The notes beneath the pieces were generated by a model. That model had not been told where the DNA came from. It worked only from the letters and a program-made list of their open reading frames with translations, and ran no database searches. The translations under genes were made by a program, and so were the position numbers. A stretch of DNA of 64,000 nucleotides from Symbiodinium natans (lineage: Eukaryota > Sar > Dinophyceae > Suessiales > Symbiodiniaceae): contig CAJNDS010002423.1 in assembly GCA_905221605.1 (NCBI GenBank), positions 217,501-281,500 of the forward strand, in the 5' to 3' direction. Positions 9,601 through 17,145 of the stretch are shown here, piece by piece. The first letter of the stretch is position 1. The number at the start of each line of letters is the position of its first letter.

Positions 9601-11930
9601 AGAAGGAGATGAATGCCCTCCTCGAAGCCGACCTTGACCACGACGACACCTTCGACCAGGACAAGTTCGTTTTGGACTATGACAGGGAGCTCGATGATGC
9701 GACTGGTGAACGCGGGGGGCTGTATGATGAAGAAGAAATGATGGACTACGAGCCGGACATTGACGAAGAGGAGGATCTCGGCGGGGGAGTCCGGCTAGAG
9801 GAGGCTATTGACGAGCCGATGGCTGCGAGACCGCCTTCACGTAGATTCAAAAGGAAGGGGCCACCCGAAGATGCAGTGTGTGAAAAGGGGGAACGGGCTC
9901 ATGAAGCGATGGCGGTGAGAAGACAACTCACCCAACGTGGTGTCGCCAAGAGACAAGAGAAGGAGCTCAAGTGGCACGAGATCCCCGACGAGGTGAAGGA
10001 GAAGTTTCGGCATGCAGAACGACAACAGTGGGAGGAACACCTGGCCTTTGACGCGCTGGAACCTATGTCAGTCGACGAAAGCCACTGGGTCAGACAGAAC
10101 GTCAACAAGGAGAGAGTCCTCCGATGCAGGTGGGCTTATAGAGACAAGAATTGGTCCAAAAGGAAAGGGGGGAGCTCCGAGATCGAATGGAAGTGTAAGT
10201 CCCGGCTTGTCATAGCTGGACACACCGACCCAGACCTCGGCACCAGCGCAGGACTGAGTACAGATGCTCCCACTTTATCTCGGGCCGGATTCCTCACGCT
10301 CATGCAAATTCTGGCGAATGGAAGGAAAGATAAAGATCCATGGCGAGCTTCCGCAGGAGATATCAGATGCGCCTTCCTCACCGGGAGCTACCTGAAGCGG
10401 GAGGAGGAGCTCTTTCTTCACCAGCCAGACACAGGGTTCCCTGGACTCGATCCTCGTCAATTGGTTCGGGTGAAGAAGAACATCTTCGGCCTCGCTACAA
10501 GTCCACATGAGTGGTGGGGTGACCTACAGGCAGGCATCAAAGGGATAGAGCTTCGTCACGACGGCAAGGTGTACGGCTTCGACCAATGCCCACTGGATCC
10601 CTGCATCTTCGTCCTAAGAGAGAAGATCGACGGAGGTTTTCGCGGAGCTGGGATCGGGTTTGTCGGGAGCCATGTCGACGACCTCCTGGTGATTGCACCT
10701 TCAACCTTCGGCGAGCTGATCAAGAAAGAGTTGTCTGCTGCTTTTCCGGTGGACGTTTGGGAGGACGACGAGTTCTCCTATGTGGGGATGGAATTGAAGT
10801 GTGACGAGTTTGGGGTGAGTGTGACCCAGACAAGCTACGTCGACAGCCGCCTGTTCCATGTCACAGTTCCGAAGGGCGTGAAGGACGAGGACATTGCCGA
10901 TCAGGAGTGCGTTGCGGACAACAGGTCTTTAGTGGGGGCCCTTTCGTGGGTTTCGGCACAAACCCGAGCCGATCTCACATGCTCAGTCAGCATGGCTCAA
11001 CAGGCACAGGCGAGGCCCACCTACGGCGACATCAAGTTCACGAATGTCGTCTCCACTAGGGCCACCCAACATCGAGACCAAGGACTTCGCTTCAGGGGTG
11101 TACCTCGTGACGACATCCTCTTCCTGATCTACCACGACGCTGGGTGGGCCAATGCGCACTACGAGGACGACGACCCTAACTTCAAGCTCTACGACGAAGA
11201 CAACCAAGCCGGCGTACAGCACGAGTTACCCCCATCCCTCAAGGGGACTCGTAAAGCCAAGAAGGAGAACTCGAAGGTGGCATCGCAGCTGGGATGCCTC
11301 ATCATGATCGCAGAGAGAGGATGCGTCGGCAAGAAGGGTGGCATCGCAAATGTGGTCGACTGGAAGTCGAGAGCAGGCCAACGAGTATGCCGAAGCACGT
11401 TCGGAGCGGAGGCACAGGCAGCAGCAGAAGGGCTCGAAGCGGGGCAATACATGAGGTCTTTGTACGAGACCCTCATTGCCGGGGAACTCGTCGGTGTCGA
11501 CCAAGCAGTGTTCCCCCTCCTATGCGTCAGCGATTGCAGATCGCTGTTCGATCATCTCCATCGTGAAGGTGTTCCTCGCACTCCGAGCGATCGACGGCTG
11601 GCGGTGGACCTAGCTGCTCTGAGGCTAGGGCTGAGAAGCGAACAGTGGGGAGCGAAGCTCCCGTTTGGGTGGATACCCACCCATCTACAGATGAGTGACA
11701 TTTTAACCAAACCACAAGACAGTGCAGCCTGGTGGGACTCGTTAGGGGGACCACTCCTGCTTCCGATCAATGTAGCTGGGGAGGATGGCAGAATCCGTAA
11801 CAGAAATGTTACAAGAAGGGGAGCCAGTGTGAAGCCCAAGGATGGCATCAGCATTGTCAGCCCAGAAGGCATCTTTCATCACGAGTATTTCACCATCAAC
11901 ACGGCTCCCCAGATGCCAGAAACCCCATAA
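3618..11930 (+). CDS. Copia Gag-Pol polyprotein with an added TET/JBP-like dioxygenase domain
   Basis: A single 2,770-residue frame starts at the first ATG after the primer binding site. Residues 1-238 are rich in D, G and R. About 239-410 is a copia-type Gag. A zinc knuckle has C511, C514, H519 and C526. The protease has D571-T-A instead of the usual D-S/T-G. Residues about 735-850 hold an unnamed conserved-looking block (DFWVET, then HVTPRKVLF). Residues about 1160-1410 fit a 2-oxoglutarate/Fe(II) oxygenase (H1308, D1310, H1380, R1389). The HHCC pre-integrase finger is H1652, H1657, C1685, C1688. The integrase triad is D1715, D1774, E1809. Reverse transcriptase has D2248 and HVDD at 2352-2355. 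RNase H has D2507, E2598 and D2639. The polyprotein is about twice the usual copia length. Residues about 885-1143 look like an off-frame translation (see the overlapping frame). The last 34 codons lie in the 3' LTR. Confidence 0.93.
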   Translation: MSFPDAGDGDPLPGFDGAQGPGGDVPVNEPVDSSGRTSDTGPASRDGDDVVWTSWNEDGDWEQRGWSRDMWSWTHWEESRDRRGDWREVDGERRASMTSTGLSGTGDSRTTGPAGRNPGLWTMPGDPWSDGRGHGGGQSDPWMAYRTSWPGQVLPGQVGLPHEVPGGPGPPLPPSADGRAWVPPGDDSHLRPRVERDEGAVWNGWRHFGDGGYYQDNSDGRNGGLKNAGHTRPTERLTAPSFSGDGEDVGSSARSYLRQIEAWRRMTLVPLHQQGLVLYQGLSGGAWVAAEELNVDELGKATGVQYLVSWVTARYLDLEITRIGRAFSEFFRKLKRKHGQSIREYNTEYDRLYARLKEIGCTLPEACAAWLYVDRLQLEEHAELNLLASVGNKYALLPLQQAAVIHDRGHRKPWENAKRKPYINHLTDAQDDEEEAHSDEEDLADGVPEEVATAYMAYQSAKNRYKDQARNRGYHGPKGEESGGGGGNGHDKDSKGVKDAKIKSMKAKSFCAGCGRRGHWHRDPECPHNRGRDDDKHPKGAAVKEIEMCSVMPADVFVVKYEGDQLHGITDTACARTVTGTQWLQRYLDIAGKDGNSPQLHRECEAFRFGTGKIYYSSFYVILTFTFGNKLVQVRTSVITGDIPLLLSKTVLGKLGMLYDVEGGKADFTKVGIQNYRLATTPSGHPAILIVPAPPPISGGADLLAEDLRLEPLAAYMAFAVSCRSPMGASSPSQLYGFFHDKKLDPSVRNMLAHEKFEHHTFYAWWLGTSIAGDFWVETFDSWIRIHVTPRKVLFNPAKWKTSTPLLRTMLLNSIGDFRVTEGVCCNSGRWLEPTVDVIGASEADRDEPLLPLLWIGRTVFSKATQPNSIPTPSLPSGYVRAMSSAAAVDETRHLEDGEGAAPRGSLAFGLGGPPKLECGGDQVGDHGAHGPGGPERPHDDDEEDGQHDPRGVEVEGHFVGSRIQRASDEGEPPAVGERPCGHRGHRADEGRAIPGLRVPRSTDLVCDMGGAGVQEGGHHGPRPGEVPSMAREQGEAKEGDILRGADGQWILNDPLHPELRHGGQSIAVPLVPVAPIERGELMGSGGYSGRLEEPQETSHRGSESGDHGPGTGPLHHGRDPSVGGEVGGTQGQSSRTKEREVITSDERRAGREGCGGCAGDRPDDLITEEEFLSRYKTHHSYLVQDLEDDIHSAATPVEDAAQEAYKRGDFSHERCLQVLRLLPHEPQKVLRGKGFAVNEGENDGGSLQSGYSSYGLFVHGGTHGVTVASQDHGHLTRYINAYGRHHLEKGATWSTFTLSVNVQSKLHHDAHNLRGSQNHCISLGQDSGGGVWVQHRDLSEREANTAEVVWKRGGNGSWIPGHIVNTKNNFYSFDPHLKHSTEEWGGNRWCLIFHTARSINKVGDEVRDYLKRLGFRLPRRDPEQQEEGHRVGKLKPNRGMRSRLSGIAGKLSVLYTTLLIASTSFLSEVYSPGPTYDPIVLFEIGGFDHTMEATDLNKTVLEPLSWTSYNAPEGKELAHNFIIGASPQELCVHTGDMPEGCEQDVLDLAREQLEGGGSVIVEDDKVGRFVDYLTKYLQYYDEAKQRAVFFREKAGRRRWDGEKRAHQVCVLDEIGGKPDEDAKKDIKLQAGGIRFDPSVSETIRGPLRRLHQNLGHPRREDLLRHLRLAGCENAVLKAVKGMTCEVCDSQKGPNIARPSALPRMYGFNDCVGGDILYAHDVNDEKHIFLNLVDWGTTFQVVVKIPGTKAEDLEKAFNDHWITPFGPPVTVSLDLEGGLQKGLARLCDWHHIKAKHAAAQAHWQAGVTERHGAWWKNIWDRVVHDRSVGSEEAELAATCVSSAKNELRRRCGHAPVTWVFGRNPRGLEDYIDPDSGEKLTWSLSGDSQYQRLVTMRASARIAFHQSQNDDRLRRALLQRARTVSRPYEPGEPVHFWFQPKNRRRARWEGPAVVVGREGNNYWISRNGRCRLTAPEHLRPSGPEEVGELMTMKYVEKEMNALLEADLDHDDTFDQDKFVLDYDRELDDATGERGGLYDEEEMMDYEPDIDEEEDLGGGVRLEEAIDEPMAARPPSRRFKRKGPPEDAVCEKGERAHEAMAVRRQLTQRGVAKRQEKELKWHEIPDEVKEKFRHAERQQWEEHLAFDALEPMSVDESHWVRQNVNKERVLRCRWAYRDKNWSKRKGGSSEIEWKCKSRLVIAGHTDPDLGTSAGLSTDAPTLSRAGFLTLMQILANGRKDKDPWRASAGDIRCAFLTGSYLKREEELFLHQPDTGFPGLDPRQLVRVKKNIFGLATSPHEWWGDLQAGIKGIELRHDGKVYGFDQCPLDPCIFVLREKIDGGFRGAGIGFVGSHVDDLLVIAPSTFGELIKKELSAAFPVDVWEDDEFSYVGMELKCDEFGVSVTQTSYVDSRLFHVTVPKGVKDEDIADQECVADNRSLVGALSWVSAQTRADLTCSVSMAQQAQARPTYGDIKFTNVVSTRATQHRDQGLRFRGVPRDDILFLIYHDAGWANAHYEDDDPNFKLYDEDNQAGVQHELPPSLKGTRKAKKENSKVASQLGCLIMIAERGCVGKKGGIANVVDWKSRAGQRVCRSTFGAEAQAAAEGLEAGQYMRSLYETLIAGELVGVDQAVFPLLCVSDCRSLFDHLHREGVPRTPSDRRLAVDLAALRLGLRSEQWGAKLPFGWIPTHLQMSDILTKPQDSAAWWDSLGGPLLLPINVAGEDGRIRNRNVTRRGASVKPKDGISIVSPEGIFHHEYFTINTAPQMPETP
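6127..7044 (+). CDS. Overlapping +1 frame with SAP-like and G-R-G motif protein inside the copia pol region
   Basis: This 305-codon frame lies +1 to the polyprotein frame. From about 6285 onward its codons have strong G/C third-base bias and a normal protein composition. It has a helical start (MGKVQLLEEALRLGL), a SAP-like segment (LAELKLKATSLGVEYN then KGNLLRLVRDH), a block GRFRGYEFREVPTSYATWV, and an acidic/basic tail ending at TGA 7042-7044. In the same stretch the polyprotein frame gives G-, P- and H-rich text with no domain. Either the element shifts frame here by ribosomal slippage or splicing, or two compensating indels have damaged it. The 5' part (6127 to about 6280) is probably not used, so the start is uncertain. 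SAP segments usually bind nucleic acid; that role is inference. Confidence 0.6.
   Translation: MSLEPVKLIVTNHSCRCCGSEEQCLAKLHNPIRYQPHLSRAGMSGQCPLPPQSMRPAISKMGKVQLLEEALRLGLVVHRSWSVEEIKSAIMEHTAQEDQNDPTMMMKRMGNMTLAELKLKATSLGVEYNERVTKGNLLRLVRDHVGTEDTELMKVGRFRGYEFREVPTSYATWVAQEYKRADTMDPDLVRFLRWHENKEKQKKETYSGGLTDNGYSTTPYIPSYDTADSQSQYHSYQSHRSSAGSSWGVVDTPDASRSPKKRATGEVNPEIMDPEPDPSTMAEIQALEAKLAALKGKAQGQRKGR
7100..7850 (+). other. TET/JBP-like 2OG-Fe(II) dioxygenase domain within the copia polyprotein
   Basis: The segment reads LTRYINAYG, then WSTFTLSVNVQSKLHHDAHN, then SLGQDSGGGVWV, then FDPHLKHSTEEWGGNRWCLI. This is the double-stranded beta-helix signature. H1308 and D1310 form the HxD iron pair, H1380 is the distal iron histidine, and R1389 nine residues later suits the 2-oxoglutarate carboxylate. 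The spacing and the 'H.D..N...G...GG' and 'H...W.G.R' text resemble the TET/JBP group, which oxidises 5-methylcytosine or thymine. All four key residues are present, so activity is plausible. Family assignment is from memory of motif patterns, not a search. Confidence 0.7.
11813..11823 (+). promoter_or_regulatory. Polypurine tract (plus-strand primer)
   Basis: The purine run AAGAAGGGGAG ends four bases before the 3' LTR, where copia elements prime plus-strand DNA. It lies within the coding frame. Confidence 0.8.
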
Positions 11931-12032
11931 CTTCCGTATTCAGGTGAACCACCGGTTCCGAAGGCTTTTGGCTGGTCGCAAAATCGCGATGGGATACGAG
12001 GCTGGGCCCCGTAGGCTACCTCTAGTCCGACA
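11828..12032 (+). repeat. 3' LTR of the copia element
   Basis: This 205-bp copy matches the 5' LTR except for C at 12028. The polyprotein frame continues into it and stops at TAA 11928-11930, so half of this LTR is also coding sequence. Confidence 0.96.
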
Positions 12033-12037
12033 TTTAG
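12033..12037 (+). repeat. Target-site duplication, right copy (TTTAG)
   Basis: This is the second copy of the TTTAG duplication. It is followed by AGTTTAGGGTTTAGG, so the insertion site lay inside telomere-like repeat. Confidence 0.8.
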
Positions 12038-12203
12038 AGTTTAGGGTTTAGGGGAACCCTATAGACCCTAGCCCTAAATCCCTTCATGGGGATTCAGCGT
12101 GGCGAGGCTTGCTTGTGCATTTCAGTGGTGTGCGCTTGGCAGCCTGCGGGCGCCAACTCTGGAGGGGATTGCGCACTGACACCCTTGGCAGCCCAGTGTC
12201 CTG

Positions 12204-12325
12204 GTTTAGGGTTTAGGGTTTAGGGTTTAGGGTTTAGGGTTTAGGGTTTAGGGTTTAGGGTTTAGGGTTTAGGGTTTAGGGTGTGGGGTTTAGGGTTTGG
12301 GTTTTAGGGTTTAGGGTTTAGGGTG
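12204..12325 (+). repeat. Interstitial TTTAGGG array
   Basis: About eleven perfect TTTAGGG units followed by variants. It ends at an inverted-repeat element. Confidence 0.9.
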
Positions 12326-12327
12326 TT

Positions 12328-12437
12328 GGTAGCCCAGTGGTACCCTTTACTTTGTGTTTTGGGGTTCTTGGTCCCCTTACAAAGTAACCAACCCCAAAAA
12401 AGTGTGCCCTTATATGATAATATGGTTACTGGGCTAC
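12328..12437. mobile_element. MITE-like element, family B (TIR GGTAGCCCAGT)
   Basis: This 110-bp element starts GGTAGCCCAGTGGTACCC and ends GGTTACTGGGCTAC, so its ends are inverted repeats. Related copies are at 22840-22939 and 49612-49719, with a partial one at 24850-24938. The core shares TTCCCCT...AACCAACCCC and a GTGCCCTTAT-like block. It has no coding capacity. Confidence 0.75.
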
Positions 12438-13501
12438 GAAGAATGACACCACGGCAGGATCAAGCGCCTGTCTATGGCGCTTGTCCTGCCGTCTCGCTTT
12501 CTTTTTCAAACCTCACAACGGTCAAGAGCGCCCTCGATTTTTTTTGCATTTTAGTTAGGACTTTGGGAAGATGATAGATAGTGCAACTGCCCGTTCTTAA
12601 GGGGATGATCTTCGTCGATGCACATGCGGTTTCTTAGTGGGCGTGATCTCGACGCTGAATCTGCGCTGCGTGAGCCAGCTGCAAATTTTAAGTCAATTGT
12701 TCTGCCAATGATTATCGTGTCCGGCACCAGCCACATTTTCCGCGTGTGGCGCTGGCTGTCAACCGCACAGTACATCATGTATATCTATCACCGACACTGC
12801 ACACTGCCGCTGCAGGGGCATGTGGTTCTCCGGCCCGTCCCTGTATTTCTCGGCACCGTCTAATAAATATTTGCACGACGATTCACTCCGCGGGGTGGAG
12901 TTCTGTTGACCTTGGGGTGAATTCGGGGCTTATTCAGGGGCTATTTAGGGGCTTATCTAGGGGCTTATAGGGCTTATTAGTGCCATCTCTTAAACCTTAG
13001 CCCTGAGCTGCACACCCCACTTCCAGCCATGCTGGCGGCAAATGCCGACGCGACTGTTAACCGCCCAAACAAAGCCAGGAGTGTACGGTTTGGGGTTCGG
13101 AGTTTCGGGTTTAAGGCCCTACTTTTTTCGGAGTTGCTGACTCTAGGGTTCCATACTTCTGACTTCAGAATTTTTCTGGCATCACAGACTTCTTTTATTC
13201 AGTTCGGTTGTGGGCCTTCAGGGTGTCACAGTTTCGTCCTGAGATGTTTTTTCGGGATTTCAGACTTCTTCTTTCCGCCTCTGCTACGATTACGTTTGTT
13301 AGTAGCGCGCTCCCTCTTTGAGATTGTTTTGGTGGTTATTTTCTAAGCACTATTGCCCCTAGTGTTATTGTTGTTGTTTTTGTTTCCTCCCGCTATGACG
13401 ACAAAGTACTTATTACAAATCTGCAAGTTCCAGTGTCACAAGCACCTTCATTCCATGACAGTTAAGGGCTGCTCATAGGGTTTAGGGTTGGGGTGCTCAG
13501 G

Positions 13502-13591
13502 TGTTCCCCCTTATACGAACAGTCCTTATAGTAGGGATCATAGTACCGCTATTCTAATCCCTATCAAGGGCTGTTAGTATAAGGGGGAACA
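13502..13591. mobile_element. MITE-like element, family E (TIR TGTTCCCCCTTATAC)
   Basis: A 90-bp near-palindrome: TGTTCCCCCTTATAC with AACAG on the left mirrors CTGTTAGTATAAGGGGGAAC on the right, with arms of about 36 bases. A related element lies at 34181-34266 and a fragment near 26463-26490. Confidence 0.75.
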
Positions 13592-13924
13592 TCCCTAAAC
13601 CCTAAACACAAAACCCCAAACCCTAAAACCTAAATTCCATGTCCTGACCCTAATGGGGTTTAGGGTTTTAGACCCCAAACCCTAAACCCTAAACCCTAAA
13701 CCCTAAACCCTAAACCCTAAACCCTAAACCCTAAACCCTAAACCCTAAACCCTAAAGCCTAAACCCTAAACCCCATGTAAGCCTCATAGGGTTCAGGGTT
13801 TTTTTACCTTCTTCCTAGTACTGCGCCTCTTGGGGCCACCCGGACCCTGGATTCCTCTTGGCGGGGCGGCGTGAGATCCAACCCCTGGGTCTCGGTTTAA
13901 TGCTTGCAGATGCTGCGAATGCAG

Positions 13925-14042
13925 ACCCTAAACCCTAAACCCTAAACCCTAAACCCTAAACCCTAAACCCTAAACCCTAAACCCTAAACCCTAAACCCTA
14001 AACCCTAAACCCTAAACCCTAAACCCTAAACCCTAAACCCTA
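13925..14042 (-). repeat. Interstitial CCCTAAA array
   Basis: About 16 perfect CCCTAAA units, so the G-rich strand is the - strand here. Confidence 0.95.
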
Positions 14043-14159
14043 GAGCTCACGAGCCGAGGCATTCGGTCGCACCTAGTGCACCAGCCTAGTGCACCAGAGA
14101 CCAAGGAAGGTCCGATGTCGACAGCTGCCATGTCAAGATGTACCAGGATGGGCTGTTAG

Positions 14160-14332
14160 CCTAAACCCTAAACCCTAAACCCTAAACCCTAAACCCTAAA
14201 CCCTAAACCCTAAACCCTAAACCCTAAACCCTAAACCCTAAACCCTAAACCCTAAACCCTACACCCTAAACCCTAAACCCTAAACCCTAAACCCTAAACC
14301 CTAAACCCTAAACCCTAAACCCTAAACCCTAT
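14160..14332 (-). repeat. Interstitial CCCTAAA array
   Basis: About 24 CCCTAAA units with a single ACA variant near 14261. Confidence 0.95.
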
Positions 14333-16216
14333 CGTACCCATAAAAGGGCCCTTCTGGGGGGGGGGGGGGTTCCGGGGCATCATCAACCCTGTAAAGGGCC
14401 CTTGTAAACCGGGCTTAAGGGGTTATAAGGAATGAGAGCCCGTCCTGGAGCGGGCCTGACGTTGCAGAGCACGCAGGAGTGGCAAGCGTCCGAGCAGGAC
14501 CTTGGGTCTCTCCGAAACCCTAAACCCTAAACCCTAAACCCTAAACCCTGAAATTTAACTTTTGTTGAGTCATGAGTCATGAAGCTTGCCTGCAGCGCTC
14601 GACGCTTCTCCAGAGGCCGAAGGAACGGAGCCCTAAACCCTAAACCCTAAACCCTAAACCCTAAACCCTAAACCCTAAACCCTAAACCCTAAACCCTAAA
14701 CCCCAAACCCGAAACCCTAAACCCTAAACCCTAAACCTAAACGCTAAACTACCCAACCTTGAACCCCAAACCCTGAACCCTGCAACCTCCCAAACCGTCT
14801 AGCTGCCTGGGAAGTCACGGGACGTCTGTGAGCTGTAGACATGCCCATGGGTCCATGGACAGGGGATTTGGAGGTCAGTGGATCAAGCAGGGATCAAGCA
14901 GTAGTTCGGGGTTGAGTGTCTAATACTTCTAACATGCATACATTCATAAAATTGTTTACCGTTCGATATGATCCAAGTGTTTTTGATGATCCAAATGTTT
15001 TTGTTAAAGTACGTTCGTGAAGGTTTGGATATGTATCATTACTAAAATCTGATTTGTAAAAAACTAAAATTTAATTCCATGAAAATAAAAAATATACGTA
15101 CAATTAGGTAGGGTTACGGGTCTAGGGCTGTATGTTTTTGGGGGCTTGGGGTTCGGGGTTCGGTTTTCGAGCTTGTATTTTGAGAATACGACCTTCCAGT
15201 AGGGTTAGCGACTTCGTAAGATTTGTTAGTGTTCTTTAGGGGCTTTGGGCGTCAGGTGTGTCGGGCATCTTGAAATTGTTTCAAACACCATAAGCCCCTC
15301 AGCCAAAATTCAAACCCCGAGCCCTAAAATGCCTAGACTCCTAAACCCCAAACCCCAAACCCCAAACCCTAAACCCTGAACTCTCTAGAACTCTTTTTTT
15401 AAAGCCCCAAAGCTGTAAAATCCTAAAGCCCTGAACCCTGGAACGTCCATGAGCTTCGGTTCAGGGTTTAGGGATTGAGGCTTGGGGGTTTAGGGTCCAG
15501 GGTTTAGGGTTTAGGGTTTGGGGTTTAGGGTTTAGGGTTTGGGGTTTAGGGCTCGATCCAGAGATTGTCCATGGACCCCGGCGGACGAAGCATCTTTAAT
15601 GGCGCGGGAGCTGCGACGCGAGGCCCCGCGCGACTACCAGCTCTGTGTGCTGGAGGGTTTTAAGGGCTTGGGGTCTATGCTTCGAAGGGTAGTGACATGG
15701 TCCCTGAACATGGTCCCCTACTTTCTTTAAGAGGTCCTGAAGTACGGGCCCTTGGGTTATGTAGTGTATAGAAGTGTATATAAGGGGGGGGGGGTTCCCA
15801 TGTCAGGGCCCCTAGATCATGTGGGGTTTTCAGGGTTTGGGGTTAGTGTTTAGGGTTTGGGGTTTAGGGTTCAGGGTTTAGGGTTTAGTGTTTAGGGTTT
15901 GGGGTTTAGGGGTCAGGCTTTGCTCGTCGTTTTTCTATCTTGCAGTCTTCAAGAGGCTTTACGGCATATGCCCATTGAGGCCGCTGTTGCTGGAAAAGAT
16001 AGACCCCCGAAAACTAAGTGATCAGCCATAAACACGAGGGTCTTTGTGGTTCTGGGGCTAAAGGTGTTGATGTCTTAAAAGGGTTCAGGTATGCGAAATC
16101 CCCATTCGTGGCTTGCAGGTTCAGGGTTTTGGGGGTTGTGGTGTGAATCGGAGAGGGACTAAGGGCTGAGGTTTCGAGAGCTCTTGGTACCATGCAGCAA
16201 CCGCAGCCGTGAACCT

Positions 16217-16352
16217 TGAGCCCTAAACCCTAAACCCTAAACCCTAAACCCTAAACCCTAAACCCTAAACCCTAAACCCTAAACCCTAAACCCTAAACCC
16301 TAAACCCTAAACCCTAAACCCTAAACCCTAAACCCTAAACCCTAAACCCTGA
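16217..16352 (-). repeat. Interstitial CCCTAAA array
   Basis: About 19 perfect CCCTAAA units between unique islands. Confidence 0.95.
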
Positions 16353-16983
16353 ATCTAAAGAAGCCTTGAATCCCGAGCCAATGGCCCCGCCACCCCAAGC
16401 CTGGATGGCGACATCGTGGGCTTCGTGATTCGAGTAAAGGGGCAGAGGGGGGCTTCAGAAGGCTTCAGGGTTCAGGGTTCAGGGTTCAGGGTTCAGGGTT
16501 CAGGGTTTAGGGTTTAGGGTTTAGGGTTTAGGGTTTAGGGTTTAGGGTTTAGGGTGCGCCGTGGGCCTGCGTGTTTGCCAGTGCAGACCCACCCCCAGTC
16601 CTCTGCTCGAGAGCGTTGGGTTGCAGGGCTCCCGGCGCTCGCCAAAGCACCCCGCAGAGGGCTCAAACCCCACACCTGCACCAATGGCGAAGAAAAAGGC
16701 ACCCGCGGATCTCCCCTAAACCCTAAACCCTAAACCCTAAACCCTAAACCCTAAACCCTAAACCCTAAACCTTAAATTCCCACCCGGTCGGCTTAGGCCG
16801 TACCCACCCCTGTGGTGCCGTTGGAGAGTGGTCACATTTAGGGTTCGAGGCTGGGCCGGCAGGACCAGGTCTTGGGAGTGACGATTGTTGAACACCCTAA
16901 ACCGAAAAACCCCAAACCCTAAACCCTAAACCCTAAACCCCAACCCCACACCCTAAACCCTAGACCGTAAACCCCAAACCCTA

Positions 16984-17145
16984 ATTACACCCTAAACCCT
17001 AAACCCTAAACCCTAAACCCTAAACCCTAAACCCTAAACCCTAAACCCTAAACCCTAAACCTTAAACCCTAAACCCTAAACCCTAAACCCTAAACCCTAA
17101 ACCCTAAACCCTAAACCCTAAACCCTAAACCCTAAACCTAAACCC
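16984..17145 (-). repeat. Interstitial CCCTAAA array
   Basis: About 23 units with one CCTTAAA variant. It ends about 20 bp before an exon-like island. Confidence 0.95.

Larger units (their letters stand above)
3370..12032 (+). mobile_element. Ty1/copia LTR retrotransposon, nearly intact
   Basis: This 8,663-bp element has two 205-bp TG...CA LTRs differing at one base (3570 T, 12028 C). It is flanked by a 5-bp direct duplication TTTAG at 3365-3369 and 12033-12037. It has a primer binding site two bases inside the 5' LTR and a polypurine run before the 3' LTR. One uninterrupted frame spans almost the whole interior. The domain order protease, integrase, reverse transcriptase, RNase H is that of Ty1/copia (Pseudoviridae-type). 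The near-identical LTRs point to recent insertion. The target was a telomere-like TTTAGGG stretch, which still flanks both ends. Confidence 0.96.
12038..13925. other. Non-coding region with telomere-like arrays and two inverted-repeat elements
   Basis: The region holds heptamer arrays at about 12204-12325 (+) and 13677-13770 (-). MITE-like elements lie at 12328-12437 and 13502-13591. Between them is unique sequence with no recognisable gene. A short open frame at 12618-12863 has no motif I know. Confidence 0.6.

Noticed and set aside
13925-14340. CRISPR-like regular repeats with spacers
   Set aside because: Repeats are head-to-tail 7-mers without unique spacers of constant length, and the DNA is eukaryotic.
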